A stretch of DNA of 64,000 nt from Actinorugispora endophytica (GTDB lineage Bacteria > Actinomycetota > Actinomycetes > Streptosporangiales > Streptosporangiaceae), in NCBI RefSeq assembly GCF_004363075.1, contig NZ_SNYN01000006.1:210044-274043 (forward strand), in the 5' to 3' direction. Numbering within the stretch: the stretch's first letter is position 1; each line of letters begins with the position of its first letter. The notes below the pieces were generated by a model. The model did no database searches, was not told where the DNA came from, and saw only the letters and a list, made by a program, of their open reading frames with translations. Made by a program: the position numbers and the translations under genes. Below are positions 1-8,443 of the stretch, in pieces.

Positions 1-867
1 CGCCGCGATGGGGCGGCCGAACTGCTCGCGGGTCGCGGCGTACGACAGCGCCGCCTCGTAGCAGGCGCGGGCCGCGCCCACCGCGCCCCACAGGATCCCG
101 TAGCGGGCCTCGTTCAGGCAGGACAGCGGGGCGCCCAGCCCTTCGGCCAGCGGCAGCCGCGCGGACTCGGGCAGGCGGACCCCGTCCAGCACCAGCTCGG
201 AGGTGACCGAGGCGCGCAGCGACAGCTTGCGGTGGATCACGTTGGCGGTGAACCCCGGCGTGCCGGCGGGCACCACGAAGCCCCGGACGCCGTCGTCGGT
301 GGCGGCCCACACCACGGCCGCGTCGGCGATGGAGCCGTTGGTGATCCACGTCTTGGTGCCGTCCAGCACCCAGTCCGGGCCGTCGCGGCGGGCCCGGGTG
401 CGCATCGAGCCGGGGTCGCTGCCGGAGTCCGGCTCGGTGAGTCCGAAGCAGCCGATGAGCTCGCCGGCGGCCATCGGGGGCAGCCACCGGGTCTTCTGCT
501 CCTCGGAGCCGTACATGTGGATCGCGGCCATCGCCAGCGAGCCCTGCACGGAGACGAAGCTGCGCAGTCCCGAGTCGACCGCCTCCAACTCCCGGCACGC
601 CAGCCCGTAGGCGACCGCGCTGGTCCCGGCGCACCCGTAGCCCTCCAGGTGCATGCCGAACAGGCCCAGGCCGCCCACGGCCCGGGCCAGGCCGCGCGGG
701 TCGGGGATGGTCCCGGCCTCGAACCAGTCGGCGATGTCCGGCAGCAGCTCGCGGCGGCAGAACGCGCGCACGGTGTCGCGGACGTCGGTCTCCTCGGGGC
801 TGAGCGAGGAGTCCACGGAGAGGAAGTCCAGGGGGTCGGGGGCGGGCGGCCTGCGTCGGGTGCTCAT
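1..867 (-). CDS. Acyl-CoA dehydrogenase, glutaryl-CoA dehydrogenase-like (3' part missing)
   Basis: FAD-dependent acyl-CoA dehydrogenase. The reading frame is open from ATG at 867 (MSTRRRPPAPDPLDFLSVDS) to the window edge, giving 289 codons; the C-terminus, with the expected catalytic Glu, lies outside the window. The acyl-CoA dehydrogenase signature FGLTEPDSGSDPGSM is present, followed by the substrate and FAD-binding stretches TKTWITNG and YGILWGAVGAARACYE. The pattern FLxxxSxLSxEExxVRDTVR at the start and GCAGTSAVAYGLACRELE resemble glutaryl-CoA dehydrogenases more than straight-chain enzymes. It lies 27 nt downstream of a class III CoA-transferase on the same strand, which fits glutarate being activated to glutaryl-CoA and then oxidised and decarboxylated to crotonyl-CoA. 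Family membership is certain; glutaryl-CoA as substrate is inferred from similarity and context. Confidence 0.85.
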   Translation of the reverse strand, partial: MSTRRRPPAPDPLDFLSVDSSLSPEETDVRDTVRAFCRRELLPDIADWFEAGTIPDPRGLARAVGGLGLFGMHLEGYGCAGTSAVAYGLACRELEAVDSGLRSFVSVQGSLAMAAIHMYGSEEQKTRWLPPMAAGELIGCFGLTEPDSGSDPGSMRTRARRDGPDWVLDGTKTWITNGSIADAAVVWAATDDGVRGFVVPAGTPGFTANVIHRKLSLRASVTSELVLDGVRLPESARLPLAEGLGAPLSCLNEARYGILWGAVGAARACYEAALSYAATREQFGRPIAA

Positions 868-894
868 CGGACGGCTCCTGTTCGGTTCGGGTGG

Positions 895-2136
895 CTACGA
901 GACGTCGTGCTGGGCGACCACGCCGCGCTCCACGAGCCCGGCGATCTGCTCGGGGCTCAGGCCCAGGCCCTCCAGCACCGCGACGGAGTGCTGCCCCAGC
1001 AGCGGGGGAGCGGGCACGGCCGCGTCGGCCTCGGGCGTGGGCGCGGCGAACCGGAACCCGGCCCGGACCAGCTCCAGCTCGCCCAGGGTGGGGTGCGACA
1101 CGGTCATGGTCGCGGAGTCCCCGGAGGCGTCCGCGGCGCGGATCGCCTCCAGGATCCCGCGCACCCTGCCCACCGGGACGCCCGCCTCGGTCAGGATCGG
1201 GGCCCAGTCGGCGGCGCTCCTGGCCGACAGCGCGGAGGTGATCTCGGCGACCAGCTCCCCCCGGTGGGCCACCCGGTCGGGGTTGGTGCCGAAGCGCGGG
1301 TCCTCGGCGAGGTCGGGGCGGTCGAGCGCGGAGCACAGCCTCCGGTACAGCGAGTCGTTCCCCGCGGCGACGATGATCTCCCCGTCGCCGGTGGGGAAGG
1401 TCTGGTAGGGCACGATGGTGGAGTGGGCCCGGCCGTACCGCTCGGGTTCGCTGCCGGTGGCCAGAGCCCGCTGCGCGACGTTGACCAGGCTGGACAGCGC
1501 CGAGTTGAGCAGCGAGACCTCGACATGCGAGCCCTGCCCGGTCTCCCTGCTCCGCACCAGCCCGCCGCAGATCGCCGCGGCGGCGTTCAGGGCGGTGAGC
1601 ACGTCGGTGATCGGGACGCCGATCTTGGTGGGCGCTCCGCCCGGCTCGCCCGTGGCGCTCATCAGGCCGCTCTCGCCCTGCACGATCACGTCGAATCCGG
1701 GGCGCCCCGGCTGCGCGTGGCCGGAGCTGAACCCGCTGATGGAGCAGTAGACGACCCTCGGGTTGAGCTTCGAGACGTCGGCGTGGCCGAGACCCAGCCG
1801 GTCGGCCACGCCGGGGCGGAAGTTCTGCACCACCACGTCGGCGTCCGCGCACAGCGCGCGCACCGCGGCCAGGCCGTCGGGGTCCTTGAGGTCCACGGCC
1901 AGGCTGCGCTTGCCCCGGTTCAGCGCCAGGTAGTAGGCGGCCTGGTCGCCGGTCCACGGCGGCCCCCAGGAGCGGGTGTCGTCGCCGTGCCCGGGGTGCT
2001 CCACCTTGACCACGTCCGCGCCCATGTCGGCCAGCAGCATCGTGGCGTAGGGCCCGGCCAGGACCCGGGACAGGTCCACGACGGTGACTCCGGCGAGCGG
2101 TCTGTCCGCGGGGTCTCTCGGGAGCGGTGTGTCCAC
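895..2136 (-). CDS. Class III (CaiB/BaiF) CoA-transferase, probable glutarate CoA-transferase
   Basis: Moves CoA between acyl-CoA thioesters and free acids by the formyl-CoA transferase mechanism. The protein is 413 aa from a GTG start at 2136 (VDTPLPRDPADRPLAG); a GGAGG lies just upstream and the family begins near LAGVTVVDLSRVLAGPYATM, so the longer open frame up to 2316 is rejected. Motifs: VVDLSRVLAGPYA at the N-terminus, ADVVKVEHPGHGDDTR with the region of the catalytic Asp downstream, NRGKRSLAVDLK, VVQNFRPGVADRLG and GFDVIVQGESGLMSATG. It precedes the acyl-CoA dehydrogenase at 867 by 27 nt, almost certainly in one transcript. That pairing mirrors succinyl-CoA:glutarate CoA-transferase next to glutaryl-CoA dehydrogenase, so glutarate is the best guess. 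Other dicarboxylates such as 2-methylsuccinate remain possible. Confidence 0.85.
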   Translation of the reverse strand: MDTPLPRDPADRPLAGVTVVDLSRVLAGPYATMLLADMGADVVKVEHPGHGDDTRSWGPPWTGDQAAYYLALNRGKRSLAVDLKDPDGLAAVRALCADADVVVQNFRPGVADRLGLGHADVSKLNPRVVYCSISGFSSGHAQPGRPGFDVIVQGESGLMSATGEPGGAPTKIGVPITDVLTALNAAAAICGGLVRSRETGQGSHVEVSLLNSALSSLVNVAQRALATGSEPERYGRAHSTIVPYQTFPTGDGEIIVAAGNDSLYRRLCSALDRPDLAEDPRFGTNPDRVAHRGELVAEITSALSARSAADWAPILTEAGVPVGRVRGILEAIRAADASGDSATMTVSHPTLGELELVRAGFRFAAPTPEADAAVPAPPLLGQHSVAVLEGLGLSPEQIAGLVERGVVAQHDVS

Positions 2137-2305
2137 CGGTCCGCCTCCTCGGTCTCGTGGGGGCGCGCGACTGCGGGCACGCCGCCCGGCGTGCGGTCCC
2201 GGCGGTGTCGTCGTAGACCGACGACCCCTCGGAGCCACCACCCGGAGGACTCCCTGCCAGGAGGTGGAGCGGGACGTCCGCGGTGGGAGGGGCCGCCTTC
2301 CGGAC

Positions 2306-2336
2306 AGTATCGCCACCCTTCACGAGGGTGTGTCAA
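2306..2336 (-). promoter_or_regulatory. Sigma-70 promoter with internal inverted-repeat operator
   Basis: On the minus strand a perfect -35 TTGACA (2331-2336) is followed after 19 nt by GATACT (2306-2311), pointing at the CoA-transferase/dehydrogenase operon with a leader of about 160 nt. The spacer is filled by an inverted repeat CACCCT-N5-AGGGTG (2314-2330), a typical place for a repressor site. The rest of the 2137-2547 interval shows only G+C-rich unstructured DNA and, near 2532-2537, TACCAT upstream of the divergent methyltransferase gene. Confidence 0.6.
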
Positions 2337-2547
2337 CCGGGGGCGGAGGGTGACCGTTTCGGTGCGTTCCTCCCGGTGATCCAGGTCTTTCCGGGGAGCG
2401 GGGCCGCGGCTCCGGCCCCGGGGAGGACGGGGCGGACGGGAAGGGGCGGTCGGGACGAAAGTCCCGTGACGGAAGGCGGCGGGCTGTCAATAACCTGAGA
2501 AATACCCGACACATGAATTTCTACGGAAGCGGTACCATCGGGCGCTA

Positions 2548-3360
2548 GTGACAGAGGTCACGGTGAACGAGCGCCGACGGATCCGTCCGGGCCCGCTGGC
2601 CGTGCCCTGCCGGGCCGACGGTTGGGAGAGCGCGATCAAGACCGAACGGTGGCGGGCACCGCACGTCGACGGCGGGCCCCGCCCTCCGGACCCGCCCGGG
2701 CCGAGGGTCGTCCGGCTCGACGGCTACCGCGACGGCGTGCCGCGCGGCCCCGGGGACGAGGCGGCCGCCCGGACGGCCCGGATCGCGGAGGCCGAGCGCG
2801 GGTTCCTGCGCCGGTGCGTGGGCTACCTCGCCACCGACCTGGGGATAAGGCAGTTCGTCGACTTCGGCTCCCGGGTGCCGCCGCCCGACGGGGTCCACGC
2901 CGTCGCCCGGGAGCACCACGCCGACGCCCGCGTCGTGCGGATCGACACCGGGGGAGCGGTGCCGCTGCACGGCCGGGCGTCGCCGTTCCGGCCCGCGGTC
3001 GTCCGGGTCGAACGCCCCGACACCGACGAACTCGCCGCCCGGCTGAGACTGCGCGGCCTCCTCGACCCGGCCGAACCCGCGGTGGCGCTGCTGGACACCG
3101 ACCTGCTGCCCCGCGGCGTCGTCGCCCACGACGTGGTGCGCGTCCTGCACTCGGTGCTCGCCCCCGGCAGCCACCTCGTCATCCGCCAGCAGCCCCTGAA
3201 CCGGGCCGACCCGTACGCCCGCGAACTCGCGTCCCCGCTCTTCGAGCCGTTCGAGCTGCTGGAACCGGGCCTGGCCGACCTCGCCTGGTGGCCCTACCCG
3301 GACGACGAGGTCTCCGCCACCGGGGTGGGCGTGCTGGCGGGGGTGGCCCGCCGGAGGTGA
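2548..3360 (+). CDS. SAM-dependent methyltransferase, PF04672 (DUF574) family
   Basis: A 270-aa protein starting at GTG 2548. The core reads RCVGYLATDLGIRQFVDFG, then an aspartate-rich SAM loop, then VPPPDGVHAVAREHHADARVVRID. This is the hallmark of the actinomycete-specific S-adenosyl methyltransferase family PF04672, in which the block is usually GIRQFLDIGTGLPT...NVHEVAQ. Here the usual DIGTG glycine-rich loop has become DFGSR, so the SAM-binding loop is slightly atypical. The family's substrate is generally unknown; members are numerous in streptomycete-like genomes and are often secondary-metabolism or orphan enzymes. The gene stands alone, divergent from the CoA-transferase operon and convergent with the RlaP-type gene 26 nt downstream. 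A clear Shine-Dalgarno is lacking. Confidence 0.8.
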   Translation: MTEVTVNERRRIRPGPLAVPCRADGWESAIKTERWRAPHVDGGPRPPDPPGPRVVRLDGYRDGVPRGPGDEAAARTARIAEAERGFLRRCVGYLATDLGIRQFVDFGSRVPPPDGVHAVAREHHADARVVRIDTGGAVPLHGRASPFRPAVVRVERPDTDELAARLRLRGLLDPAEPAVALLDTDLLPRGVVAHDVVRVLHSVLAPGSHLVIRQQPLNRADPYARELASPLFEPFELLEPGLADLAWWPYPDDEVSATGVGVLAGVARRR

Positions 3361-3386
3361 ACCCGGCGGCCCCCCGGGGCCGCGGA

Positions 3387-4181
3387 TCAGTCCCCGGCGT
3401 CCTCGGCGTCCCAGCGGCGCCAGGTGTCCTGGTACGCCCGGACCAGCCACGCGTTGGCCCAGTCGTGGTCGGCGTGCGGGGGCAGGTCGGCGTCCTCGGC
3501 CAGTACGACCAGGCGCTTCTCCTGCTCCTCGGCGGCGGCCAGCGCCTCCTCCATGCTGTACCGGCCCTGGCGAAGGTCGCGGATCCACGCCCCCCACGGC
3601 TCGGGCATCGGCAGCGTGACGCGGCCGGTCTCCATCAGCTCCACGCCCTGCACGCCCAGGCGGATCATGTGGCCCGCGAACTTCACGTCGAACCCGTACT
3701 CGTCGACGAGTTCGGGGCGGTTGGTGTGCCGCCCGCCGCGCAGGCCCAGCATGCTGTCGCGCTGGGCGCGCAGGTAGCCCAGGAAGCGCTGCCCGGCCTC
3801 CCGGGAGACGAACCGGTCCGCGTTGGCGCGCAGCTCCCGGCCCAGGTCGTCGATGCGCGTGACCTCCGCGTCGGGCACGAACAGGGGCAGCAGCACGGTG
3901 GGGTTGCCCGACAGCGCCAGCCGGGTCCATTTGCGCAGGGAGTAGACGGTCAGGTCCAGGTCCCCCGGACCCGAGCGAACCCCCTCGGGCCGGGTGCGGA
4001 AGACGTACTGCTCGAACGAGCGGAGCCCGACCACGTACTCCGGCGGTTCGACGCAGATCCCCATCTCGTCCCGGTCGCCCTGCCCGGCGACGGCGGTACC
4101 GTGCACGCCCGAACCGGCCTGGCAGCGCAGGATCGTCCCACGCTCGGCGAGGCGCGCGAACTCGGGGCTGGAGTGTTTCAT
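3387..4181 (-). CDS. Predicted nucleotidyltransferase, RlaP family
   Basis: A 264-aa protein of the DNA-polymerase-beta-like nucleotidyltransferase superfamily (RlaP, PF10127). The active-site signature is GSGVHGTAVAGQGDRDEMG near residues 21-40, matching the GS...G...D.D pattern in which the paired acidic residues bind metal and NTP. RSFEQYVFRTRPEG, DLTVYSLRKWTRLALSGNPT and GFDVKFAGHMIRLGVQGVEL are conserved blocks of this family. The DLTVYSLRK region carries a further acidic residue expected for the catalytic triad. Cellular substrate unknown. It is transcribed leftward, converging on the methyltransferase gene and placed just downstream of priA on the same strand with a 170-nt gap. The start at ATG 4181 leaves a normal N-terminus (MKHSSPEFARLAERGTILR). 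Confidence 0.8.
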   Translation of the reverse strand: MKHSSPEFARLAERGTILRCQAGSGVHGTAVAGQGDRDEMGICVEPPEYVVGLRSFEQYVFRTRPEGVRSGPGDLDLTVYSLRKWTRLALSGNPTVLLPLFVPDAEVTRIDDLGRELRANADRFVSREAGQRFLGYLRAQRDSMLGLRGGRHTNRPELVDEYGFDVKFAGHMIRLGVQGVELMETGRVTLPMPEPWGAWIRDLRQGRYSMEEALAAAEEQEKRLVVLAEDADLPPHADHDWANAWLVRAYQDTWRRWDAEDAGD

Positions 4182-4351
4182 CTGCGGCTCTTCTCGTCTT
4201 GTCAGGGGCGGTGCCGACCCCGGGGCGTGTCCCTTGAATCATTTCGGATCCGCGTCCGGGAGGCGTCCCGAACCGTTGACGGGAGGAACGCGCCCGCCCG
4301 GGAGCGAGCGGCAGCCCGGGCGGTGCTTCCCCGAGCGCTCCGGCCCCGGCG

Positions 4352-6457
4352 TCACACGACCTGGAGCGGGTCCATCCGGACCTGGGCCAGCCGCTCGTCC
4401 CGGCGCGCGCTGCGGGCCGCGCCCGCGGCCTTGAGAGCGGCGGACAGCTCGCGGGCCGCGTCCCGGGGGACCCGCAGCAGGGCGCGCTCGGCGCGCTCGG
4501 AGCCGGGGCCCGAGCCGACGGGCACGGGGCCGAGGAGTTCGGCGCCCGGCGGCAGGGCGATCTGGTCCAGCAGCTCGCGCACGTTCGCGGCCTCCCCGGT
4601 GACCGAGGCCATCGCCACGGCGGGCGGGAAGCCCAGCTCGCGGCGCTCGGCCAGTTCGCGCCCGGCGAACCCGGCGGGGTCCCAGCGGACGAACGCCTGG
4701 ACCACCGGCAGCGCGGCGTCGGCCAGCACCACCACCTGGCCGCCCCGCTCGGCCGGGCGGACCAGCGCGGCGGCGTTGCACCAGCGGCGCAGCGTCTCCT
4801 CCGAGGCGCGCAGGTCCGCCCGGCCCAGCAGCGCCCAGCCGTCCAGGAGCAGCGCCGCGGTGTAACCGCCCTCGGCGGCCGGTTCGGCGCCCGGGGTCGC
4901 CACCACCAGGGCCGGACGCGCCGGGACCTCCGCCAGGACCTCCTCGCGGCCCGACGTGCGCACCGGGACCGAGGGGAAGGCCCGGCCCAGCTCCTCGGCG
5001 GTCCGGCGCGCGCCGACCACGGTGGCGCGCATCCGGGCGTGCTCGCAGTCGGGGCACTTCCAGTCGCCGGCGATGTGCCCGCACCAGCGGCAGTACGGCA
5101 TGGCGTGCGCGCTGCGCAGCGCCAGCGGCCCCTGGCAGGACGGGCAGCGGGCGGGCGCGCGGCACCGCGCGCAGGCCAGCGCGTTCAGGTAGCCGCGCCG
5201 GGGGACCTGGATCAGCACCGGCCCCTCGCGGGCGGCCTCCCGGGCGACGCGCAGCGCCATGCCGGGCAGCCGGGCCGAGCGGGCCGCCTCGTCGCGGGCG
5301 AGTTCGGAGTCGTCCCCGGCGACGCGGATCCGGGGCGCGCGCCGCCGCACCAGGTCGCGGTCGGCGGCCAGCGGGTGCGCCCACCCCGACTCGACCAGCT
5401 GGGCGCCCTCGGTGGTCCGGGTGAACCCGCCGATCAGCGCGGCCGACCGGGCCCGGTGGGCGCGCAGCGACAGCACGGTGCGGGCGTGCGGGTAGGGCGC
5501 GTGCGGGTCGCAGTGCACGTCGTCGCCGTCGTCCCAGAGCACCACCAGGCCCAGGTCCGCCACCGGCGCGAACATCGCGGCGCGGGTGCCGACCACGACC
5601 CGGACGCGGCCGCGCAGGACCGACAGCCAGCGCCGGTAGCGTTCGGCGGGGCCGAGTTCGGCCGTCAGCGCCGTGTGCCGGTCCGCGCCCAGCCGCGCGG
5701 TGAGGGCGGCGTCCACGGCGGCGACGTCCCGGCCGTCGGGGACCACGACGAGCACCCCGCGCCCGGAGGCGAGGGCGGCGTCCGCGGCCGCCGCGACCGG
5801 CGCGCACCAGTCCGATCCCGGGATCGCGCCCCACACCGCGCGCGGGGCCTTGCCCTCCCGCAGCGCGGCCAGGAACGCGGGCCCCGCCGGGTAGTCGGCC
5901 CACGGCCCCGGGCCGGACCGCGTCGCGTCGCCGGAGTCCGCGGCCGCGCCGCCCCCGGTCCCGGGGGCGGCCGGTTCGGCGGTCGGCTCCGCGTCCGCGC
6001 TCCCGGGCGGGGGCTCCTTCTCGACGCGGGCGTGCCGCGGCGGTACGGCCAGGCGCAGCACGTCGTTGAGCGTGCCCGCGTAGCGGTCGGCGACGGCGCG
6101 GGCCAGCGCGGCGATCTCGGGGGTGAGCACGGGCTCGGGGGAGACCACCTGGTGCAGGTAGGAAAGACGGCCCTGGAACCCGGACTCGGCGACCCGTTCG
6201 AGGAGGAAACCGTCCAGGGTCTGGCCGTTGAACCGGACCCGGACCCGGCACCCCGGCACGGCGGCCTCGTCCATGGTGTCGGGGACCTGGTAGTCGAACG
6301 GCCGGTCCAGATGCGGCAGCGGGGTGTCCACGACGACGCGCGCCACGGGCAGCGTCGCGGCGGGCCTGCGCGGCCGGGGGGCCTTCCCGCGCGCGGCCTC
6401 CTTGGCGCGTGGCACGTCGAAAAGGGCTTCCTCACCGGAGCCCGCGTGATCGGTCAT
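4352..6457 (-). CDS. priA: PriA, primosomal protein N' (helicase motifs degenerate)
   Basis: Replication-restart protein, 701 aa. ATG 6457 (MTDHAGSGEEALFDVPRAK) is chosen over longer open frame because the 3'-DNA-binding domain begins at about residue 40 (VARVVVDTPLPHLDRPFDYQ). The zinc module is complete: CARC, CPSC, CRWC and CPDC around residues 428-475, between the two helicase lobes. The ATPase motifs are not intact. The Walker A position reads GAIPGSDWCA with no GKT, and the DEAH position reads LVVLWDDGDDVH. Actinobacterial PriA proteins are known to lack helicase motifs in this way, so this protein probably acts as a DNA- and protein-binding restart factor rather than a motor. It is divergent from the gene at 6612 and lies near fmt and rsmB, the usual actinobacterial order. 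Confidence 0.93.
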   Translation of the reverse strand: MTDHAGSGEEALFDVPRAKEAARGKAPRPRRPAATLPVARVVVDTPLPHLDRPFDYQVPDTMDEAAVPGCRVRVRFNGQTLDGFLLERVAESGFQGRLSYLHQVVSPEPVLTPEIAALARAVADRYAGTLNDVLRLAVPPRHARVEKEPPPGSADAEPTAEPAAPGTGGGAAADSGDATRSGPGPWADYPAGPAFLAALREGKAPRAVWGAIPGSDWCAPVAAAADAALASGRGVLVVVPDGRDVAAVDAALTARLGADRHTALTAELGPAERYRRWLSVLRGRVRVVVGTRAAMFAPVADLGLVVLWDDGDDVHCDPHAPYPHARTVLSLRAHRARSAALIGGFTRTTEGAQLVESGWAHPLAADRDLVRRRAPRIRVAGDDSELARDEAARSARLPGMALRVAREAAREGPVLIQVPRRGYLNALACARCRAPARCPSCQGPLALRSAHAMPYCRWCGHIAGDWKCPDCEHARMRATVVGARRTAEELGRAFPSVPVRTSGREEVLAEVPARPALVVATPGAEPAAEGGYTAALLLDGWALLGRADLRASEETLRRWCNAAALVRPAERGGQVVVLADAALPVVQAFVRWDPAGFAGRELAERRELGFPPAVAMASVTGEAANVRELLDQIALPPGAELLGPVPVGSGPGSERAERALLRVPRDAARELSAALKAAGAARSARRDERLAQVRMDPLQVV

Positions 6458-6611
6458 AGGTGGCTCCAGTCTTACCAGAGGCCGCCGACAGGGACGGCCG
6501 GGCGGACGGCGGACACCACGGGCGCCGGACGAGCCGCGCCGCGGTTCCCGGCAAGCCGGGAAAAGGCGGAAAGCCCGGCCCCGGCGCCGGGACGCGTGCC
6601 ACGCTGGTGGC

Positions 6612-8078
6612 GTGACCGGACACACGGACGACGCCGCGTTCAGTCGGCAGGCGCTGACCGCCATGGCCGGCCATGGCGTGGACACGCGCGACGCCGGAGC
6701 GGTCCGCGCGTGGCTGCGGCGCGCCCACCGGCAACGGGCGGCCCGCCCCGGGCCCGCGAGGGAGGCCGCCCGGGAACCGCTCCCGCACCGGTGGGACGAA
6801 TCGCCGGTGCGGCCGGTCCGGCTGGAGCCCGAGTCCGAACTCGCCGCGCTCGCCCGAGGCACGGAGACGCTGGCCGGACTGTACGAACTCGCCGACTGGG
6901 CCGAGCGGCACCGCCCGGCCTGGACCGGCGGCCGCCCCGAGCCGGACGCGGCCCGGGCCGCGGCGCGCGGGCTCGCGGTGTTCGGTGGCGCGGGGCACGG
7001 CGACGGACTCGGCCCCGAGGCGCTGAGGTTCTGGCGCGCCGCCTTCGACGCGGGTCTGGTCACCCTCGTGTCCGGTCGGGTCCGGCGCGCTCCCGGCGGC
7101 GCGTCCCCCGCGACCGACCCCGATCCGCTCGTGCTGCGCCGCTGGCTCGCGGTGGGCACCGCCGTCACCGCGGTGGCCGGGACCGGGGAGGACCGCGCCC
7201 GCGCCGACCACGACGGCCGCCGCGTCGCCCAGCGGGTCCTGGACGAGCTGGTGTTCGAGCTCTACCAGTGCGGGCGCGGGGTGCACGGCCGCAGCGAGGT
7301 CGCCCGGCTGGCCGCCGAGGCGATCAGCGACGCCGTGGTGGACGGCGTCGTCCCCGAGGGGCGGGCGCCGGGGCTGCGCGCGGCCGCCGAGGCCGCCGCG
7401 CACGCGGCCCTCGCCCGGCTGGTCCGGCACGGCGCCGTCGTCGCGTGCCCCGGGGGTGACGTGGAGATCGGCCCGCTGGGCCGGTGGGGCGTGAACCGGC
7501 TGGTCAACGAGGCGGGCCTGCGCGCCCCCGTCCTCGGCGGCTACGCGCGCGCCGACGCCGGGGAGCTGGTCGCGGTCCTGTCCGGCTACTCGGAGTCCGA
7601 GCGCGCGGTGGAGCTCCTGGGGTGGCTGGGCGCGCGCACCCCGGAGGAGGCCGCGGCGGACCTGCTGGCGGTCGCGGCGAAGGCGGACACCGGCCGGCGC
7701 GGGATGGCGGTGGCGGTCCTCCGCCGGATCGGCCCCGCGGCCGAGCGGGCGGTGCGCGCGGGCCTGGACGACCCCCTGACGTGGCGGCACTGCGAGCGGT
7801 GGCTGGGTGAGCGCGGGTTCGACACGGGCCGGGACCTGACCGACCCGGACCGGGCGTGGCTCCTGGTCGAGTCGGTGGTCGGTCTCAGCCACCAGCGAGG
7901 CCCGCAGGACTACGTCCGCCTGATCGGCCGGCTCGTCGGCGAGAGGGAGATCCCGCTCGTGGCGCTCCTGGCGGACCTGGACCACCCCGACCGCGCCCGC
8001 GCCCTGGAGCTGCTCTTCGAGCTCCATCCCGACCCGCGCGTCTCGGTCGCGGCCCGTTACGCCTGCTCCTCCCGGTGA
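6612..8078 (+). CDS. Hypothetical alpha-helical protein
   Basis: I do not recognise this 488-aa protein. It starts at GTG 6612 ([24 protein letters not shown]) and is rich in Ala, Arg, Glu and Leu, with no signal peptide or membrane segment. The N-terminal third has a helix-turn-helix-like feel around residues 13-40 ([25 protein letters not shown]). The C-terminal 170 residues look like stacked helical hairpins in the style of HEAT repeats, for example [20 protein letters not shown] and [20 protein letters not shown], then [24 protein letters not shown] units. It is divergent from priA with a 154-nt gap and has no partner on its strand; fmt begins 365 nt later. Codon use matches its neighbours, so it is a genuine gene of unknown function, perhaps a scaffold. 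Confidence 0.7.
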   Translation: MTGHTDDAAFSRQALTAMAGHGVDTRDAGAVRAWLRRAHRQRAARPGPAREAAREPLPHRWDESPVRPVRLEPESELAALARGTETLAGLYELADWAERHRPAWTGGRPEPDAARAAARGLAVFGGAGHGDGLGPEALRFWRAAFDAGLVTLVSGRVRRAPGGASPATDPDPLVLRRWLAVGTAVTAVAGTGEDRARADHDGRRVAQRVLDELVFELYQCGRGVHGRSEVARLAAEAISDAVVDGVVPEGRAPGLRAAAEAAAHAALARLVRHGAVVACPGGDVEIGPLGRWGVNRLVNEAGLRAPVLGGYARADAGELVAVLSGYSESERAVELLGWLGARTPEEAAADLLAVAAKADTGRRGMAVAVLRRIGPAAERAVRAGLDDPLTWRHCERWLGERGFDTGRDLTDPDRAWLLVESVVGLSHQRGPQDYVRLIGRLVGEREIPLVALLADLDHPDRARALELLFELHPDPRVSVAARYACSSR

Positions 8079-8142
8079 TCCGCCGGGGCCTTCCGCGCCT
8101 GCCCCGGGGCTCCGGTGTCAGGGCCGGGGGAGGGCCGCGCCC

Positions 8143-8310
8143 TTGCCCGGCGGTGCGGGTGGGCGGCGGGGCGCCGTTGGCGGAACCCTTCCCGGCCGCG
8201 AAGCCGAAGCCGGTGGACGCGCCCGGTCCGAGGTCCCCGTCGCGGCCCGCGTCGGTCGCGGTCACGGTCGGCCCGCTGCCGGCGACCGCCGCGTTCCACG
8301 CCTGGGTGAC
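8143..8310 (-). pseudogene. Relic of a CBM2 carbohydrate-binding module
   Basis: Inside the otherwise empty 8079-8443 interval, the minus strand translates from 8310 as [20 protein letters not shown], then [20 protein letters not shown], then [15 protein letters not shown]. This follows the C-terminal half of family 2 carbohydrate-binding modules (VTxxWNAxVxxSGxxVTATN...L.PG.S.SFGF...GSN..P). The conserved Trp expected before N-G-x-L is replaced by Arg and the closing Cys is lost. Upstream the frame turns into Arg/Pro-rich nonsense with no start or signal peptide, so only about 55 codons remain. It probably derives from a secreted cellulase, chitinase or LPMO gene destroyed at this spot. On the plus strand, TACGCT at 8401-8406 is a possible -10 for fmt. 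Confidence 0.55.
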
Positions 8311-8443
8311 ACGCCGGCCGCCGCAGGGGGCTCGCGAGGGGAGCGCGGGATCCCGGCCCGGCGCCACGCGGCGCGGCCGTCCGCCGGGCCCGAATGCCAA
8401 TACGCTTGGGGCACGCCGGACGTCGGGGATTTGGGGGGCGCAC

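Noticed and set aside
232..2379. Very long plus-strand open frame opposite the dehydrogenase and CoA-transferase genes
   Set aside because: It is the antisense shadow of two genes with clear family motifs; its translation is His/Arg/Gly/Val-rich without domains, typical of high-G+C complementary frames.
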